Assembly (NCBI GenBank): GCA_020523885.1
Contig: JAJAPY010000010.1
Coordinates: forward strand, 38,125-102,124
Direction of reading: 5' to 3'
Length of the DNA: 64,000 nucleotides
Source of the DNA: Candidatus Liberimonas magnetica
GTDB lineage: Bacteria; Elusimicrobiota; Endomicrobiia; Endomicrobiales; JAFGIL01
Shown here: positions 18,017 to 26,828 of the stretch, in pieces
How positions within the stretch are numbered: the first letter of the stretch is position 1
Layout of the letters: every line of letters starts with the position of its first letter
Program-made: the position numbers and the translations under genes
The notes under the pieces: model-generated
Told to the model about the DNA's origin: nothing
Database searches by the model: none
The model's input: only the letters and a program-made list of their open reading frames with translations

Positions 18017-18594
18017 TTCTTTTCAACAAAACCGTTCCAGGCAGAAACGGCGGCCGGATGCAGCCACTTTTTATTTTTCAAAACATGATAAGTTTTATAA
18101 AAAAGAGCCGCCTGCATAGCTTTATCAAGGTTGCGTTTAGCAAGCCAGCGTATTTTTTTTACACCTGCATATCTCCTGTCCGGTGCTGTTATGTCGGACA
18201 GATATATTATCTTAGAAAGCAAGGTCATGTCCGGGCCGCCGATAGTATGTTCTTTTATGGCGTTTAAAATAGCCTTATCTTTTATCCCGAAACGTTTATT
18301 TGCTAAAGCTGCGCTGGCAAAACCGTGCAAGACCCACGGGTTATAATTTATCGTGTCTTCAAGGTTTGGTACAGGCACCTTATATTTCCTTATATATCTT
18401 ATCAACCCTTGTTTTGTAAAGCCTTTGCCTGCATCATGGAGAAGCGCTGCTAAGCTGACTTTAGCTTTGGCAACTTTATACCGTCTTGCCAGGTCTAGAG
18501 CGGTACGCCAGGCTCCTAAGGTATGTATAAACCTAGCCTGCGACTGGTTTTTTTTTAGATATTTAATTATAGCATTTATATCCAGTTTATTCAT
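18013..18594 (-). CDS. yqeK: YqeK-type HD-domain hydrolase
   Basis: 193 residues. HD-superfamily metal ligands are visible: H at FIHTLG, the HD pair in AALLHDAGKGF, a later H in IKEHTIGGPDM, and D in IIYLSDITAPDRRY. The family hydrolyses dinucleoside tetraphosphates (Ap4A). It overlaps nadD by 8 bp and the LCP gene by 4 bp, which fits a tightly coupled operon. Length and motifs are normal for YqeK. Confidence 0.9.
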   Translation of the reverse strand: MNKLDINAIIKYLKKNQSQARFIHTLGAWRTALDLARRYKVAKAKVSLAALLHDAGKGFTKQGLIRYIRKYKVPVPNLEDTINYNPWVLHGFASAALANKRFGIKDKAILNAIKEHTIGGPDMTLLSKIIYLSDITAPDRRYAGVKKIRWLAKRNLDKAMQAALFYKTYHVLKNKKWLHPAAVSAWNGFVEKK

Positions 18595-19174
18595 TGTAAA
18601 GACCGTTTACTTTTATGTACCGTTCGATCTCTTTTGGGACTAAACTTCTTATTGATATTCCCTTTTTAACATTATACCTTATCAGGGAAGATGACACATC
18701 ATAAATGACTTTACTTAAAAACAATATTGATTTTTTGTAAGGAATGCTGTCTAATACTGTCCCGGGCCTGTTGCCTGTTATTATAGCACAACTTGAAGCA
18801 ATAAGTTCCGGTTTCTTCCATGTTTTTATTTCAGAAAGCGAGTCAGAGCCCAGGATAAAAAAAATAGAAGCCCTGTTGAATTTGTTTTTGAAATATCTGA
18901 TTGTCTGATAAGTGTAAACTGGTTTTCTGGAATTTAATTCAAAATGGCTGACCTTAAAGAAAGGATAAGGTTTTAACGCTAGCTTCAGCATTTTTAAACG
19001 GTGGTTTTGCGAGGTTAATTTCCTGTTTTTTTTGTGAGGAGGATGATATGCCGGTATGAATATTACTTTATCCAGGTCAGCTTCTTTCTTAGATAAAAGC
19101 GCAAGTTGTATATGGCCTTTATGCACAGGATCAAAAGAGCCGCCAAATATACCTATGCGCTTAATCTTTGTCAC
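18587..19174 (-). CDS. nadD: Nicotinate-nucleotide adenylyltransferase
   Basis: 195 residues. The nucleotidyltransferase signature GIFGGSFDPVHKGH (HxGH) is at the N-terminus. FILGSDSLSEIKTWKKPE lies in the middle and VSSSLIRYNVKKG (variant of ISSTxIR) near the C-terminus. The enzyme makes NaAD from nicotinate mononucleotide and ATP in NAD biosynthesis. It is first in the nadD-yqeK-LCP run. The spacer to batE upstream (19175-19260) holds a short word repeat (gcttacaactt). Confidence 0.93.
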   Translation of the reverse strand: MTKIKRIGIFGGSFDPVHKGHIQLALLSKKEADLDKVIFIPAYHPPHKKNRKLTSQNHRLKMLKLALKPYPFFKVSHFELNSRKPVYTYQTIRYFKNKFNRASIFFILGSDSLSEIKTWKKPELIASSCAIITGNRPGTVLDSIPYKKSILFLSKVIYDVSSSLIRYNVKKGISIRSLVPKEIERYIKVNGLYNE

Positions 19175-19260
19175 TTATATTATCCTTAAAGAGGGCATAA
19201 ACGTACCGTTGGTTTTGAAGTTTCTTGTTACTTGCAGCTTACAACTTAGTGCTGATGTTA

Positions 19261-20001
19261 TTATATCTCATTAATATACTTTTTTTCAAGCCAGCCCCTT
19301 AACCCTTCTTGTTTTAGTCCAATTGCCACCCACTCATCTTTCTGCCCAAGTGTCATTATTTTCTTTCCTTCAGGCAGGCTAAACCCTATGGAGTTCTCAA
19401 GACCAGGTCCGTTTCTTACTTCGGCAGGGCCTGAAGTAACTATCGCCCAGCCTGCCATTACTTCCCTGTCTATTTTTATAAAAAGTAGGCAGGCTGCAAC
19501 CAGAAGCAGCAAAAGAACGATGCCGCCGGTCAATAAGAGTGCTCTTTGTTTGTTGAAAATAAATACTGAGATAATAAAAATAAATAATAAAAACAAGAAA
19601 GATGATAAAGAGAGCAGTTCGTTAAGAGATGCCAGGTTGTTTAACGCCTGCATCACTTGATCAATAAAGGAAGGGGGTGGTTCCTTGAGCATCCTGTTAA
19701 TGAAATCTATATTGTAGCGCACATCGTTGTCCCTGGGCATAAGTTTCAGGGCTTTTTCATAATTCAGGACTGCAAAACCCATTTGCTGATTTTTGTAATA
19801 AGCATTTCCAAGGTTGTAAAACAATGAGCCGTTTGCCTGGTTCTTGGATACAAGTTGTTCGTATAGATTTATGGCTTTTACAAATTCACCCTTCTCGTAA
19901 AATCCATTGGCCTGGTTAAATAAATTCAAGGAGTCATCGGTTGCGAATAAAGGTAAAGATAAAGATAGAGATAAAGATAAAATCAAAATAGTTTTTTTCA
20001 T
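19261..20001 (-). CDS. batE: BatE-like TPR, membrane and SH3-domain protein
   Basis: 246 residues from the ATG at 20001 (MKKTILIL), which begins a signal peptide; the longer frame to 20076 adds 25 basic residues read from spacer DNA and is unlikely. Two to three TPRs (LFNQANGFYEKGEFVKAINLYEQL, LFYNLGNAYYKNQQMGFAVLNYEKAL) are followed by two membrane helices (SSFLFLLFIFIISVFIF and GGIVLLLLLVAACLLF) and a bacterial SH3-like domain (VTSGPAEVRNGPGLENSIGFSLPEG ... GWLEKKYI). This matches BatE, last gene of aerotolerance-type Bat operons. No clear Shine-Dalgarno is visible. Confidence 0.82.
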   Translation of the reverse strand: MKKTILILSLSLSLSLPLFATDDSLNLFNQANGFYEKGEFVKAINLYEQLVSKNQANGSLFYNLGNAYYKNQQMGFAVLNYEKALKLMPRDNDVRYNIDFINRMLKEPPPSFIDQVMQALNNLASLNELLSLSSFLFLLFIFIISVFIFNKQRALLLTGGIVLLLLLVAACLLFIKIDREVMAGWAIVTSGPAEVRNGPGLENSIGFSLPEGKKIMTLGQKDEWVAIGLKQEGLRGWLEKKYINEI

Positions 20002-20219
20002 ATTTGTTCTATTACTAATAATCCGTGATATCATGTTTTTATACATGCGACATGAAATCCCCCGCTTTCCGCGCATTTGTGCGGCCCAACAGCACCTGTC
20101 GGGGGATAAATGCAGATGATGTCGCAGTAGGTCGCGTTATTAAAGGAGCCTCAGGCTCCTCCGGAGGAGCTCCACTGATTTCCAGTTTTGCATTTTGCAA
20201 TTTGCATTTTTTAATGGTT
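20002..20219. other. batD-batE spacer with overlapping palindromes
   Basis: A 218-bp spacer. At 20144-20173 there are three overlapping palindromes: AGGAGCC-tca-GGCTCCT (20144-20160), the 16-bp perfect palindrome GCTCCTCCGGAGGAGC (20155-20170), and GGAGCTCC. They are mutually exclusive as hairpins. At 20183-20213 lies a ttgcaat-type word repeat like that at 3662. Confidence 0.6.
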
Positions 20220-22028
20220 TTATAGTTCCTTTTCCAGTTTGTTGATTGTTATGGCTGTTTTTTGATATATCTCACGCATCATGCTTTCAGTCACCTGAGA
20301 TGGAGCAAACCGTACCATAGCGCATTCTTCCAACAGCCTGTTAACTTCAGCTATGGTTTCAGCTTTTATTTCTTTCTTTGACAAAATAGCGGAAATTATG
20401 CTTGAGGTAAGGCTTTCTGCCGAAACATTTGTTTTATTTGCTATGTATTCAACTATTGCCCTTGAGATTGCGTTATAAAACTCTGATGAGTTTTCAAGGT
20501 TCAGCAGTTTAACGGCTTTTTTAAGGTATTTTTTTGAAGTGCCTGAAGCCCGCAGGCTTCTTGCATAGGCTATATCTTTATTTAATTTCTCCTGCCAGTT
20601 CACATATATAAAAACAAATCCGAAAATAAAGACCGGAGCAAGATTTACCAGTTTAAACCAGGCCTTTGTGTATATATAGCCCTCAAATACCCTGTAATTT
20701 GCCAGAGTTTTTATAAACCTTATATCCTTATTAACTATTTTTATGTCATTTGTTCTTTGTTCCGGGATATTTGTTTCGATCTGGGGCCCGGGCTTGACTA
20801 AAAGCTTAAATGAAGGTGTTTGCGCATTTACATATTGTTTTTTGTCCGGGTCAAAAAACGGGAAACTTATCGGTTCAATGGTCTTATTACCCGGTGTCTG
20901 CGGGACTATTACTGTAGTAAAAGTCTTATTGCCTTTTAAGACACCGGAGTCCTTATTTATATTTAGAGAGCCTACCGTTTCATATTTTTTGAAATCAGGC
21001 CAGTCCGGCAACTGCGGTTCTGCTATAGCTTTAATGTTCCCGGTGCCAGATACTAGAATGTTCAAGGTCACGGGTTCATTGACCTTTACGGTTTTTTTAT
21101 CTATATCCGCAGTTATGCTGTATTGGCCCACCGTCCCGTTAAAACCTTTTGGCTTATTGGCTTCAGGCAGCGGGTTTACGTTAATTGTAATGGGTTTCGA
21201 TTGTATGATTTTTGTCCTTCCCTGTGAAAAAAAACCGCCGAAAAAATCGGCGGAATTGTAGTCGGGTATCTGGCATGTCAGGGATGCTTCTTTCAGGGTG
21301 AACTTGCCGGGTTTTGTGGGAAAAAGCAGGGTTTTTAATTCTGTAATCAGGTATCTTCTGCCTTTATATACAGCATTATAATTTTTGGGAGCGAAATCTT
21401 CAGACCAGAAACCTGAAAAATCGCTTGGCGTAAAGCCAGGTTGAGAAAGGAGGTCTATCCTTCTGTAAAATTTCAAAGAATAGGTTATTTGTTCATTTAC
21501 ATAGGCATTCTTTTTATCAACCTCTGCAACCAGGAAGAGGTCATCGCCGGTTTCAGGTATGTTTTGTTCTTGAGGCCCGGAATAATTGCCCTGTTGCCTT
21601 GGGGCATTATTTTGAGAGGGTGCGGATTGGACAACATCTACCGGTATACGCTGGGTCTGATAGATTTTACCGTTATAGTTTAAAGTAATGGGCGGTATAG
21701 TGGTTTTTACTATTGTTTTGGGAACTAACACATACTTAAACACTATAGAACTTGATACCTGCCCGTTTATTATTGATACATTTTGAGACCTTCCGGAAGA
21801 ATACATATTAAAATCAGTAAGCTGGGGGATATCCGGATTCGGGAGGTTCGAGCTTGTCCCTGAAACATCTATCTCAAGTACGATCTGGTCATTTATGGAT
21901 ACAACGTTCTTGTCCACGCTGGCTGAAATACTTATGTCATCAGCACGAACGGCAGTAGTAAGCGATAAGCTATAAGTTATAAGAAACATCAATGAAAATA
22001 ATGTTGTTCTTAATATATTCCTATTCAT
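20220..22028 (-). CDS. batD: BatD-like protein (oxygen-tolerance family)
   Basis: 602 residues: signal peptide (LFSLMFLITYSLSLTTAVRA), three Ig-like BatD segments starting ISASVDKNVVSINDQIVLEIDVSG, then LVAEVDKKNAYVNEQITYSLKFY, then ITADIDKKTVKVNEPVTLNILVSG. A membrane helix follows near 455-475 (LVNLAPVFIFGFVFIYVNW), then a cytoplasmic helical tail. This is the normal architecture of BatD (DUF/TIGR oxygen tolerance). Probably works with BatA, BatB, BatC and BatE in an envelope complex whose biochemical role is unsettled. Confidence 0.87.
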   Translation of the reverse strand: MNRNILRTTLFSLMFLITYSLSLTTAVRADDISISASVDKNVVSINDQIVLEIDVSGTSSNLPNPDIPQLTDFNMYSSGRSQNVSIINGQVSSSIVFKYVLVPKTIVKTTIPPITLNYNGKIYQTQRIPVDVVQSAPSQNNAPRQQGNYSGPQEQNIPETGDDLFLVAEVDKKNAYVNEQITYSLKFYRRIDLLSQPGFTPSDFSGFWSEDFAPKNYNAVYKGRRYLITELKTLLFPTKPGKFTLKEASLTCQIPDYNSADFFGGFFSQGRTKIIQSKPITINVNPLPEANKPKGFNGTVGQYSITADIDKKTVKVNEPVTLNILVSGTGNIKAIAEPQLPDWPDFKKYETVGSLNINKDSGVLKGNKTFTTVIVPQTPGNKTIEPISFPFFDPDKKQYVNAQTPSFKLLVKPGPQIETNIPEQRTNDIKIVNKDIRFIKTLANYRVFEGYIYTKAWFKLVNLAPVFIFGFVFIYVNWQEKLNKDIAYARSLRASGTSKKYLKKAVKLLNLENSSEFYNAISRAIVEYIANKTNVSAESLTSSIISAILSKKEIKAETIAEVNRLLEECAMVRFAPSQVTESMMREIYQKTAITINKLEKEL

Positions 22029-22046
22029 TTTATTGTTTTTGTAGTT

Positions 22047-22080
22047 TCTTAGAGCTTACAACTTAAAGCTTATAGCTGCC
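22047..22080. repeat. Word repeat in batC-batD spacer (gcttacaactt family)
   Basis: The spacer contains agcttacaactt and aagcttatagct as an imperfect inverted pair. Related words occur at 19224-19254 and 22755-22790, so three successive junctions of the Bat operon carry the same family. Confidence 0.55.
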
Positions 22081-22083
22081 GTT

Positions 22084-22716
22084 CTACCAGTCTTCTTCTA
22101 CTTTCGGCATTTGAGGCATCTTCATTTTCCTTTTCTTAGCTGAATCCCTGTCTGCCTGGTCGAAATACTGTAATATTCTTTGGGCGTCTTCTTTTGACAT
22201 TTGATTTTTTTTATCTTCCTTGTCGTTTTGCTTAGCTTGTTTGTTATTGTCTTTTTCTTGTTTTTTCTTCTCATCTTTTTTATTTTTATTGTTTGGGTTT
22301 AATTTTTGCCTTTTAACGTATTCAAAGTTGTATTTTGCTTCAGCATCATCCGGGTTCAGCTCGATAGCTTTTTTATAATAGTCCAGGGCCTGGTCGTATT
22401 TGTTCTCCCTGAAAGAGCTGTTGCCTAAGTTGTAATAAACACGGCTTTGAAGTTTTTTATCATTAAAAACGGCTGCTTTGTTAAACTCATTGTTTGCCTG
22501 GTCATACTGGTTCATTTTGTACAGAGAATCTCCGATATTAAAATGGATTGCAGGATTATCAGGCTGGTTTATTTGCGCTTCCCTGTAGTTATCAAGAGAT
22601 TTTTGAAAATCTCCTTTTTTAAAATAGGCATTGCCTGACCTTATTTTCGAAGGCGCCCCAGCATACAGATTATACGATAAAAAGAATAAATTTAAAAATA
22701 TAAATATTTTTTTCAT
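22084..22716 (-). CDS. batC: BatC-like TPR protein
   Basis: 210 residues. A signal peptide (IFIFLNLFFLSYNLYA) is followed by three TPRs (GNAYFKKGDFQKSLDNYREAQ, NIGDSLYKMNQYDQANNEFNKA, NLGNSSFRENKYDQALDYYKKA). A highly charged Lys/Asp/Gln-rich tail (KKDEKKKQEKDNNKQAKQ) then leads to a short hydrophobic-free C-terminus. Tail and TPR layout are typical of BatC. It lies between batB and batD and is probably co-transcribed with both. Confidence 0.82.
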   Translation of the reverse strand: MKKIFIFLNLFFLSYNLYAGAPSKIRSGNAYFKKGDFQKSLDNYREAQINQPDNPAIHFNIGDSLYKMNQYDQANNEFNKAAVFNDKKLQSRVYYNLGNSSFRENKYDQALDYYKKAIELNPDDAEAKYNFEYVKRQKLNPNNKNKKDEKKKQEKDNNKQAKQNDKEDKKNQMSKEDAQRILQYFDQADRDSAKKRKMKMPQMPKVEEDW

Positions 22717-22762
22717 GATTTTGCCTTAAGCCTAATCTCTGGTCCTTGCCGTTTCTTACCGC

Positions 22763-23794
22763 TTACAACTTGTCGCTTATAACTGATTTCCTGTCCGGTA
22801 TCAAAAACTCGACTAACAATAACAGGAACCCGAAGAAAAGGGGATATTGGAACCTGTCTTCATATTCCCGGTTTATATTGCTTGAAAGCTGTTGTCCTTT
22901 CAGGCCTTTTATTTTACTCGCAAGTATTGCGATGTTTATAGCCCCGTCGCTTGCACGGAAATATTGCCCGTCACTAAGTGAGGAAATATTGGTGAGCAGG
23001 GACTCGTCAAGTTTTGACATTATAACGTCGCCTTTTTTATTTTTCTTATAGCCCGTGAAAGTTCCCTTATCGTCCTTGAGAGGAATGGGTTCACCCTGAG
23101 GGTTCCCAAAACCTATGCAAAAGATCTTTATGCCTTCCTTTGCGGACTCCTCGGCAGCTTCGACCGGGTTGGAGTTGTGGTCCTCGCCGTCCGTGATAAG
23201 AATAATAGCTTTTGATTTCGGTTCGGTTTTAGAAAGGCCCTTATTTGCAAGCCTTATAGCATTTCCTATACCTGTCCCGGGCAAAGGTATCAGGCTTGTA
23301 TCCATTATATCCAGGAACAGGTTTACGCTTGACAGGTCAAGCGTAAGCGGGCATTGCCAGAAAGCATTACCTGCAAAGGCAATTATCCCTAGCCTGTTGC
23401 CCTGAAGATTGTTTATCAATAAAGACAAAAGTTTTTTTGCTCTAGCGAGGCGGCTGGCTCCTTTAGTCCCCTGGGATGCCGTATCTTCAGCGAGCATGCT
23501 GTTGGATACATCTATAAGGAATACAACATCTGCGCCTTTTTGTTTTACTTCAACGAGTTTTGTGCCGATTTGTGGCTGCGACAAGCTTATAATGAAACAA
23601 AAAAGAGCAATAAGTATAAACAAGAATTTAATAATTTGCTTTTTTATACTCAAACTTGATAGTTTTTCAATTAAAGCGATATTCCCGAAAGTTTTAAGTG
23701 CTGAGATTTTATGTCTTAAAACATAAATAAACAACAGCACCCACAAAGGTATGAAAAGCATTAAAAATAATATGTTCGGATGATTAAAACGCAT
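22763..23794 (-). CDS. batB: BatB-like von Willebrand factor A protein
   Basis: 343 residues: two N-terminal membrane helices (FLMLFIPLWVLLFIYVL; IIKFLFILIALFCFIISL), a VWA domain with an intact MIDAS site (DVSNS in VFLIDVSNSMLAED; T at LIPLPGTGIG; D in ILITDGEDH), and one C-terminal helix (YPLFFGFLLLLVEFLI). VWA domains bind protein partners through a divalent metal. Paralogue of batA directly upstream. The spacer between the two holds an agactac word-repeat hairpin. Confidence 0.9.
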   Translation of the reverse strand: MRFNHPNILFLMLFIPLWVLLFIYVLRHKISALKTFGNIALIEKLSSLSIKKQIIKFLFILIALFCFIISLSQPQIGTKLVEVKQKGADVVFLIDVSNSMLAEDTASQGTKGASRLARAKKLLSLLINNLQGNRLGIIAFAGNAFWQCPLTLDLSSVNLFLDIMDTSLIPLPGTGIGNAIRLANKGLSKTEPKSKAIILITDGEDHNSNPVEAAEESAKEGIKIFCIGFGNPQGEPIPLKDDKGTFTGYKKNKKGDVIMSKLDESLLTNISSLSDGQYFRASDGAINIAILASKIKGLKGQQLSSNINREYEDRFQYPLFFGFLLLLVEFLIPDRKSVISDKL

Positions 23795-23803
23795 AATTAA
23801 CCT

Positions 23804-23883
23804 CAGACTACAGACTACAGACTACAAACAAAAAACAAGGACTATGGAATTTGCTTTAGTCTCAAGTCTGTAGTCTGTTGTCT
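23804..23883. repeat. Inverted 7-bp word repeat (agactac family), batA-batB spacer
   Basis: The left arm contains three copies of the 7-bp word agactac; after ~40 nt the right arm has the complementary words gtctgtagtctg and gtctg. Arms can pair into a stem. The same family lies at 24894-24926 and 26728-26822, so it marks three junctions of the same operon. Confidence 0.75.
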
Positions 23884-23887
23884 GCCG

Positions 23888-24883
23888 TTACGGTACTTTT
23901 CTAAGCCAGGTATATGAAAGAAATAGTTCAAACCCCAGGAGTACGATAGCCGGCCATAGAAAATATAAAAACAGCTCGGTATAGTTAATATATTTTATTG
24001 ATTTTATCTCTGTTTTTTCCATCTGGTCGATCTGTTTAAATATATGTGAAAGCGATTTCGTATCAGTCGCCCTGAAATAACGGCCGTTACTGGCCTCAGC
24101 TATTTTTAACAGCGTAGATTCATCGAGTTCCTGTTCAGGTATCTTTACGTACCTTTTTCCGAACAAAGGATCATCTACAGGATATAGCGCGCCTCCCGGC
24201 TTGCCTGAGCCTATGGTGTATATTTTTATGTCACTTGCAGCAGCAGCTTGGGCTGCGGTTACGGGATCGATCTCTCCCATATTGTTCCTGCCGTCAGTCA
24301 AGAGGATCATTACCCTGCTCTTTCCCGGGCTTCCTTTCAGGCGTATCGCCGCTGTCGCGATCGCAGAGCCTATGGCAGTACCGTCAAGTTGAGTCATGCC
24401 TATTTCAACCTGGTCAAGGAAATTTAAAACTGAATCATGGTCAATGGTCAAAGGGCACTGGGTATAGGCCAGCCCGCTGAATACCACGATGCCTATCCTG
24501 TCATATTTTCTGCCTAATACAAAATCTTTGGCAACATTTTTTGCCGCAACCAGCCTGTTGTCCGGCTCAAAATCTATTGCCTGCATGCTTGAAGATGTGT
24601 CAAGCACTAGCATAATGTCGATTCCCTGATTGAAGACCTCTTCTGTTTTCTGCCCTGCCTGGGGTCGTGCAAGTGCAAGGATTAAAAAAATAAATACAAT
24701 ATACCGTAAATAAACCGGCAGGAACTGCAGTTTTACTTTTGGCGAAGGGTTGATCTGGCCCAATAATAAAGCATCTGAGAATAAGAGGGAAGATGTCCTA
24801 TTTTTCCTTCTTTTATACTCTTCCCAGGCAATTAGAGGGATCGTTATCAATAATAATAAGAATAAAGGCGATGCAAAGCGCAT
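23888..24883 (-). CDS. batA: BatA-like von Willebrand factor A protein
   Basis: 331 residues from the ATG at 24883. The frame extends to 24916, but those 11 codons are read from the agactac-type word repeat and add nothing conserved. Membrane helices at the N-terminus (PLFLLLLITIPLIAW; YIVFIFLILALARPQAG) flank a VWA domain with MIDAS residues DTSSS, T in LDGTAIG and D in ILLTDGRNN. One C-terminal helix follows (LFLYFLWPAIVLLGFELFL). The ARPQAG motif before the VWA domain is shared by Bat-type proteins. Acts in the membrane with BatB and BatD by family. Confidence 0.9.
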   Translation of the reverse strand: MRFASPLFLLLLITIPLIAWEEYKRRKNRTSSLLFSDALLLGQINPSPKVKLQFLPVYLRYIVFIFLILALARPQAGQKTEEVFNQGIDIMLVLDTSSSMQAIDFEPDNRLVAAKNVAKDFVLGRKYDRIGIVVFSGLAYTQCPLTIDHDSVLNFLDQVEIGMTQLDGTAIGSAIATAAIRLKGSPGKSRVMILLTDGRNNMGEIDPVTAAQAAAASDIKIYTIGSGKPGGALYPVDDPLFGKRYVKIPEQELDESTLLKIAEASNGRYFRATDTKSLSHIFKQIDQMEKTEIKSIKYINYTELFLYFLWPAIVLLGFELFLSYTWLRKVP

Positions 24884-24893
24884 GTTATAAATC

Positions 24894-24926
24894 CTTAGAC
24901 CACAGACATCAGACAAAAGACTTCAG
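24894..24926. repeat. Word repeat (agactac family), short copy
   Basis: Contains ccacagac, atcagac, aaaagac, ttcagac words and then ttgtctgg. It lies between batA and the DUF4381-like gene and produces a false upstream start for batA. Confidence 0.55.
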
Positions 24927-24928
24927 AC

Positions 24929-25843
24929 TCAAGTTGTCTGGTTTTTTACTATTTTAACTCCTGTTTCCAGATCATCCATACAAGTTTTTTCATCCGGGCG
25001 GTATTTCGCAAATTTAACAAGGTCACAAAGTTCAAAAAAACCTTTTATATTAGCCAAAGTTTTTTTATCGGTTATCTTCCTGCGCAGGTCGCTGTAGATC
25101 TCGCTTGTTGTCCGGTCCCTTGTCTCAATTTGATAGGTAGCAGAAAGAAAATCCCTGAGAATATCCGTTAAGGCGATATAAAATTCTTTTATTCGTCCTT
25201 CCTTAAGCAGCCCTGAGTTTTTAAGTTTTTCAAGTTCTTCAAGAGCAGTTATATGAGGGGGGATCTTTGGTTCGTTAGAGACAGGTAAAATAAGTTTATT
25301 TCTTTTTTGATAATTTTTATACCACAACAAAAAACCTGCAGCGAGGCTAGCTGTGATGAATATCCATAAAAAATAAGCAGCTAAAGGGATCTTTAAGTAA
25401 AACGGCGGTTTAATGTCTATTATATCCCCTTTGTCGCCTTCCTTTAAGAGCAGGCTTTCGACCTCTACTTTTATACTCTGTGTCTTTATCTCGTTTTCTT
25501 TGCCTTGAGAGTCTTTAAATTTAAAAGTTATTTCAGGGATCAATACCTCTCCCGTAGTAAATGTCGCTAAGGTGTATATAAGGTTTACCTGCTGTTTGCT
25601 TTCTTTATTTTGGATCTCTTTTTTAAAATCCCTTATATCCCAGCCTTTGATCTCCGGGAGTTTTTCGGGAAGGTCAACCGTGAAAGTTTGAGGAAAGGTG
25701 AGGTTTACCTTGAGGTTCAGGTTGTCGCCGATACTTATTTTGTTTTTGTCCGTGCTGTTTTGTATCAAAACGCTGCCCTGATCCGCCAAACAGGGGATAC
25801 AGCTTATTAACAAGAATAAAATGAGTTTTAATATACTTTTCAT
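24929..25843 (-). CDS. Membrane protein with DUF4381-like cytoplasmic tail (Bat operon)
   Basis: 304 residues. Signal peptide (ILKLILFLLISCIPCLA, with a Cys that could also suit lipidation), a ~110-residue Ig-like extracytoplasmic domain (KISIGDNLNLKVNLTFP ... VLIPEITFKFKD), a membrane helix (AAYFLWIFITASLAAGFLLW, ~160-180), and a tail with the DUF4381-like pattern ALEELEKLKNSGLL, KEFYIALTDILRDFL, RDRTTSEIYSDL and DLVKFAKYRP. It resembles a half-length BatD. Its start overlaps the DUF58 gene by 4 bp. This gene type normally sits between DUF58 and batA, as here. Confidence 0.8.
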   Translation of the reverse strand: MKSILKLILFLLISCIPCLADQGSVLIQNSTDKNKISIGDNLNLKVNLTFPQTFTVDLPEKLPEIKGWDIRDFKKEIQNKESKQQVNLIYTLATFTTGEVLIPEITFKFKDSQGKENEIKTQSIKVEVESLLLKEGDKGDIIDIKPPFYLKIPLAAYFLWIFITASLAAGFLLWYKNYQKRNKLILPVSNEPKIPPHITALEELEKLKNSGLLKEGRIKEFYIALTDILRDFLSATYQIETRDRTTSEIYSDLRRKITDKKTLANIKGFFELCDLVKFAKYRPDEKTCMDDLETGVKIVKNQTT

Positions 25844-26721
25844 CTTCCGATCCTTTTTTCCCGTTTTTTGAAAAACTGGATTAACGGCAATATATAAGGT
25901 TTGTCGGTAGATACGTGAATATGGTCCACGCTTGATTTTAAAAAAATCCTGTCAATATTCCTTTGCCAGTTTTCTTTCTTTGTTTTGAATTCTTTTAAGA
26001 ACATTTCGTTTGAAGTGTCAACCGTTATTCTTTTACCGGTTTCGGCATCTTCCAACTCCATTAGCCCGATTCTGGGCAACTCAAGTTCTCTCGGGTCGGA
26101 AAGGTTTATCGCTATCAGGTCATGCCTCTTGTTCGTTATCCTTAAGGCAGGTTCAAAGTCCTTATCCATAAAATCAGATAGCAAAAATACGACGGATTTT
26201 CTTCTCCAAAGCTCATTAAGGTAGCCAAGGGCAAGGGAGATATTCGTGCCTTTGCCGGATGGTTTAAAAAATAATATCTCCCGTATAAGCCGCAGGATAT
26301 GATTCCTGCCTTTTTTGGGTTTGATGACCTTTTCTATTTTGTCAGTGAATATTATCATTCCTACCCGGTCATTGTTCCTGATGGCTGAAAATGCAAGGAT
26401 TGAGGAAATTTCTGCGCTTATTTCTGATTTGAATTTGTTCTGGGTCCCGAACTTTTGGGATGCGGAGGCGTCGACCAAAAGGATTACAGTTAACTCTCTT
26501 TCTTCGGTGAATTTTTTTACATAAGGCTTCCCGTAACGTGCAGTAACGTTCCAGTCGATAGAGCGTACGTCGTCTCCGGGCATGTATTCCCTTACTTCGG
26601 CAAACTCCATTCCCCGGCCTTTGAACACACTGGAATACTGGCCGGCAAATATCTCATTTACCATTTTTCCGGAACGTATCTCGATATGCCTTATTTGTTT
26701 TAATATCTCTTTTGGAATCAT
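25840..26721 (-). CDS. DUF58 domain protein
   Basis: 293 residues. The DUF58 core is clear: YSSVFKGRGMEFAEVREYMPGDD, then VRSIDWNVTARYGKPYVKKF, then a VWA-like strand with DASAS (TVILLVDASASQKFG). Cytoplasmic, as no membrane segment is seen. DUF58 proteins are always found with MoxR ATPases and VWA proteins, and are thought to be partners of the AAA chaperone. It follows moxR after a 107-bp spacer filled by an agactac repeat. Confidence 0.92.
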   Translation of the reverse strand: MIPKEILKQIRHIEIRSGKMVNEIFAGQYSSVFKGRGMEFAEVREYMPGDDVRSIDWNVTARYGKPYVKKFTEERELTVILLVDASASQKFGTQNKFKSEISAEISSILAFSAIRNNDRVGMIIFTDKIEKVIKPKKGRNHILRLIREILFFKPSGKGTNISLALGYLNELWRRKSVVFLLSDFMDKDFEPALRITNKRHDLIAINLSDPRELELPRIGLMELEDAETGKRITVDTSNEMFLKEFKTKKENWQRNIDRIFLKSSVDHIHVSTDKPYILPLIQFFKKREKRIGR

Positions 26722-26727
26722 TTTATT

Positions 26728-26822
26728 AGACTACAGACTAGAGACAGCAGACCAGAGACTTGAGACTACAGACTTATAAATCTTTGGTTTTAGTCTGAAG
26801 TCTGTGGTCTGTAGTCTGTTAC
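26728..26822. repeat. Inverted 7-bp word repeat (agactac family), moxR-DUF58 spacer
   Basis: The left arm carries agactac, agactag, agacagc, agaccag, agacttg, agactac in sequence (strict 7-bp period). The right arm carries tagtctgaag, tctgtggtctg, tagtctg. The element fills the whole spacer between the two genes. Confidence 0.8.
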
Positions 26823-26828
26823 CTGCCG

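Noticed and set aside
24884..24916. Upstream start of batA
   Set aside because: The extra codons come from the agactac-type word repeat. The ATG at 24883 gives the usual Bat N-terminus.
23804..26822. CRISPR-like interpretation of the agactac repeats
   Set aside because: Repeat units are only ~7 bp, directly joined without unique spacers, and arranged as inverted arms. No cas genes are nearby.
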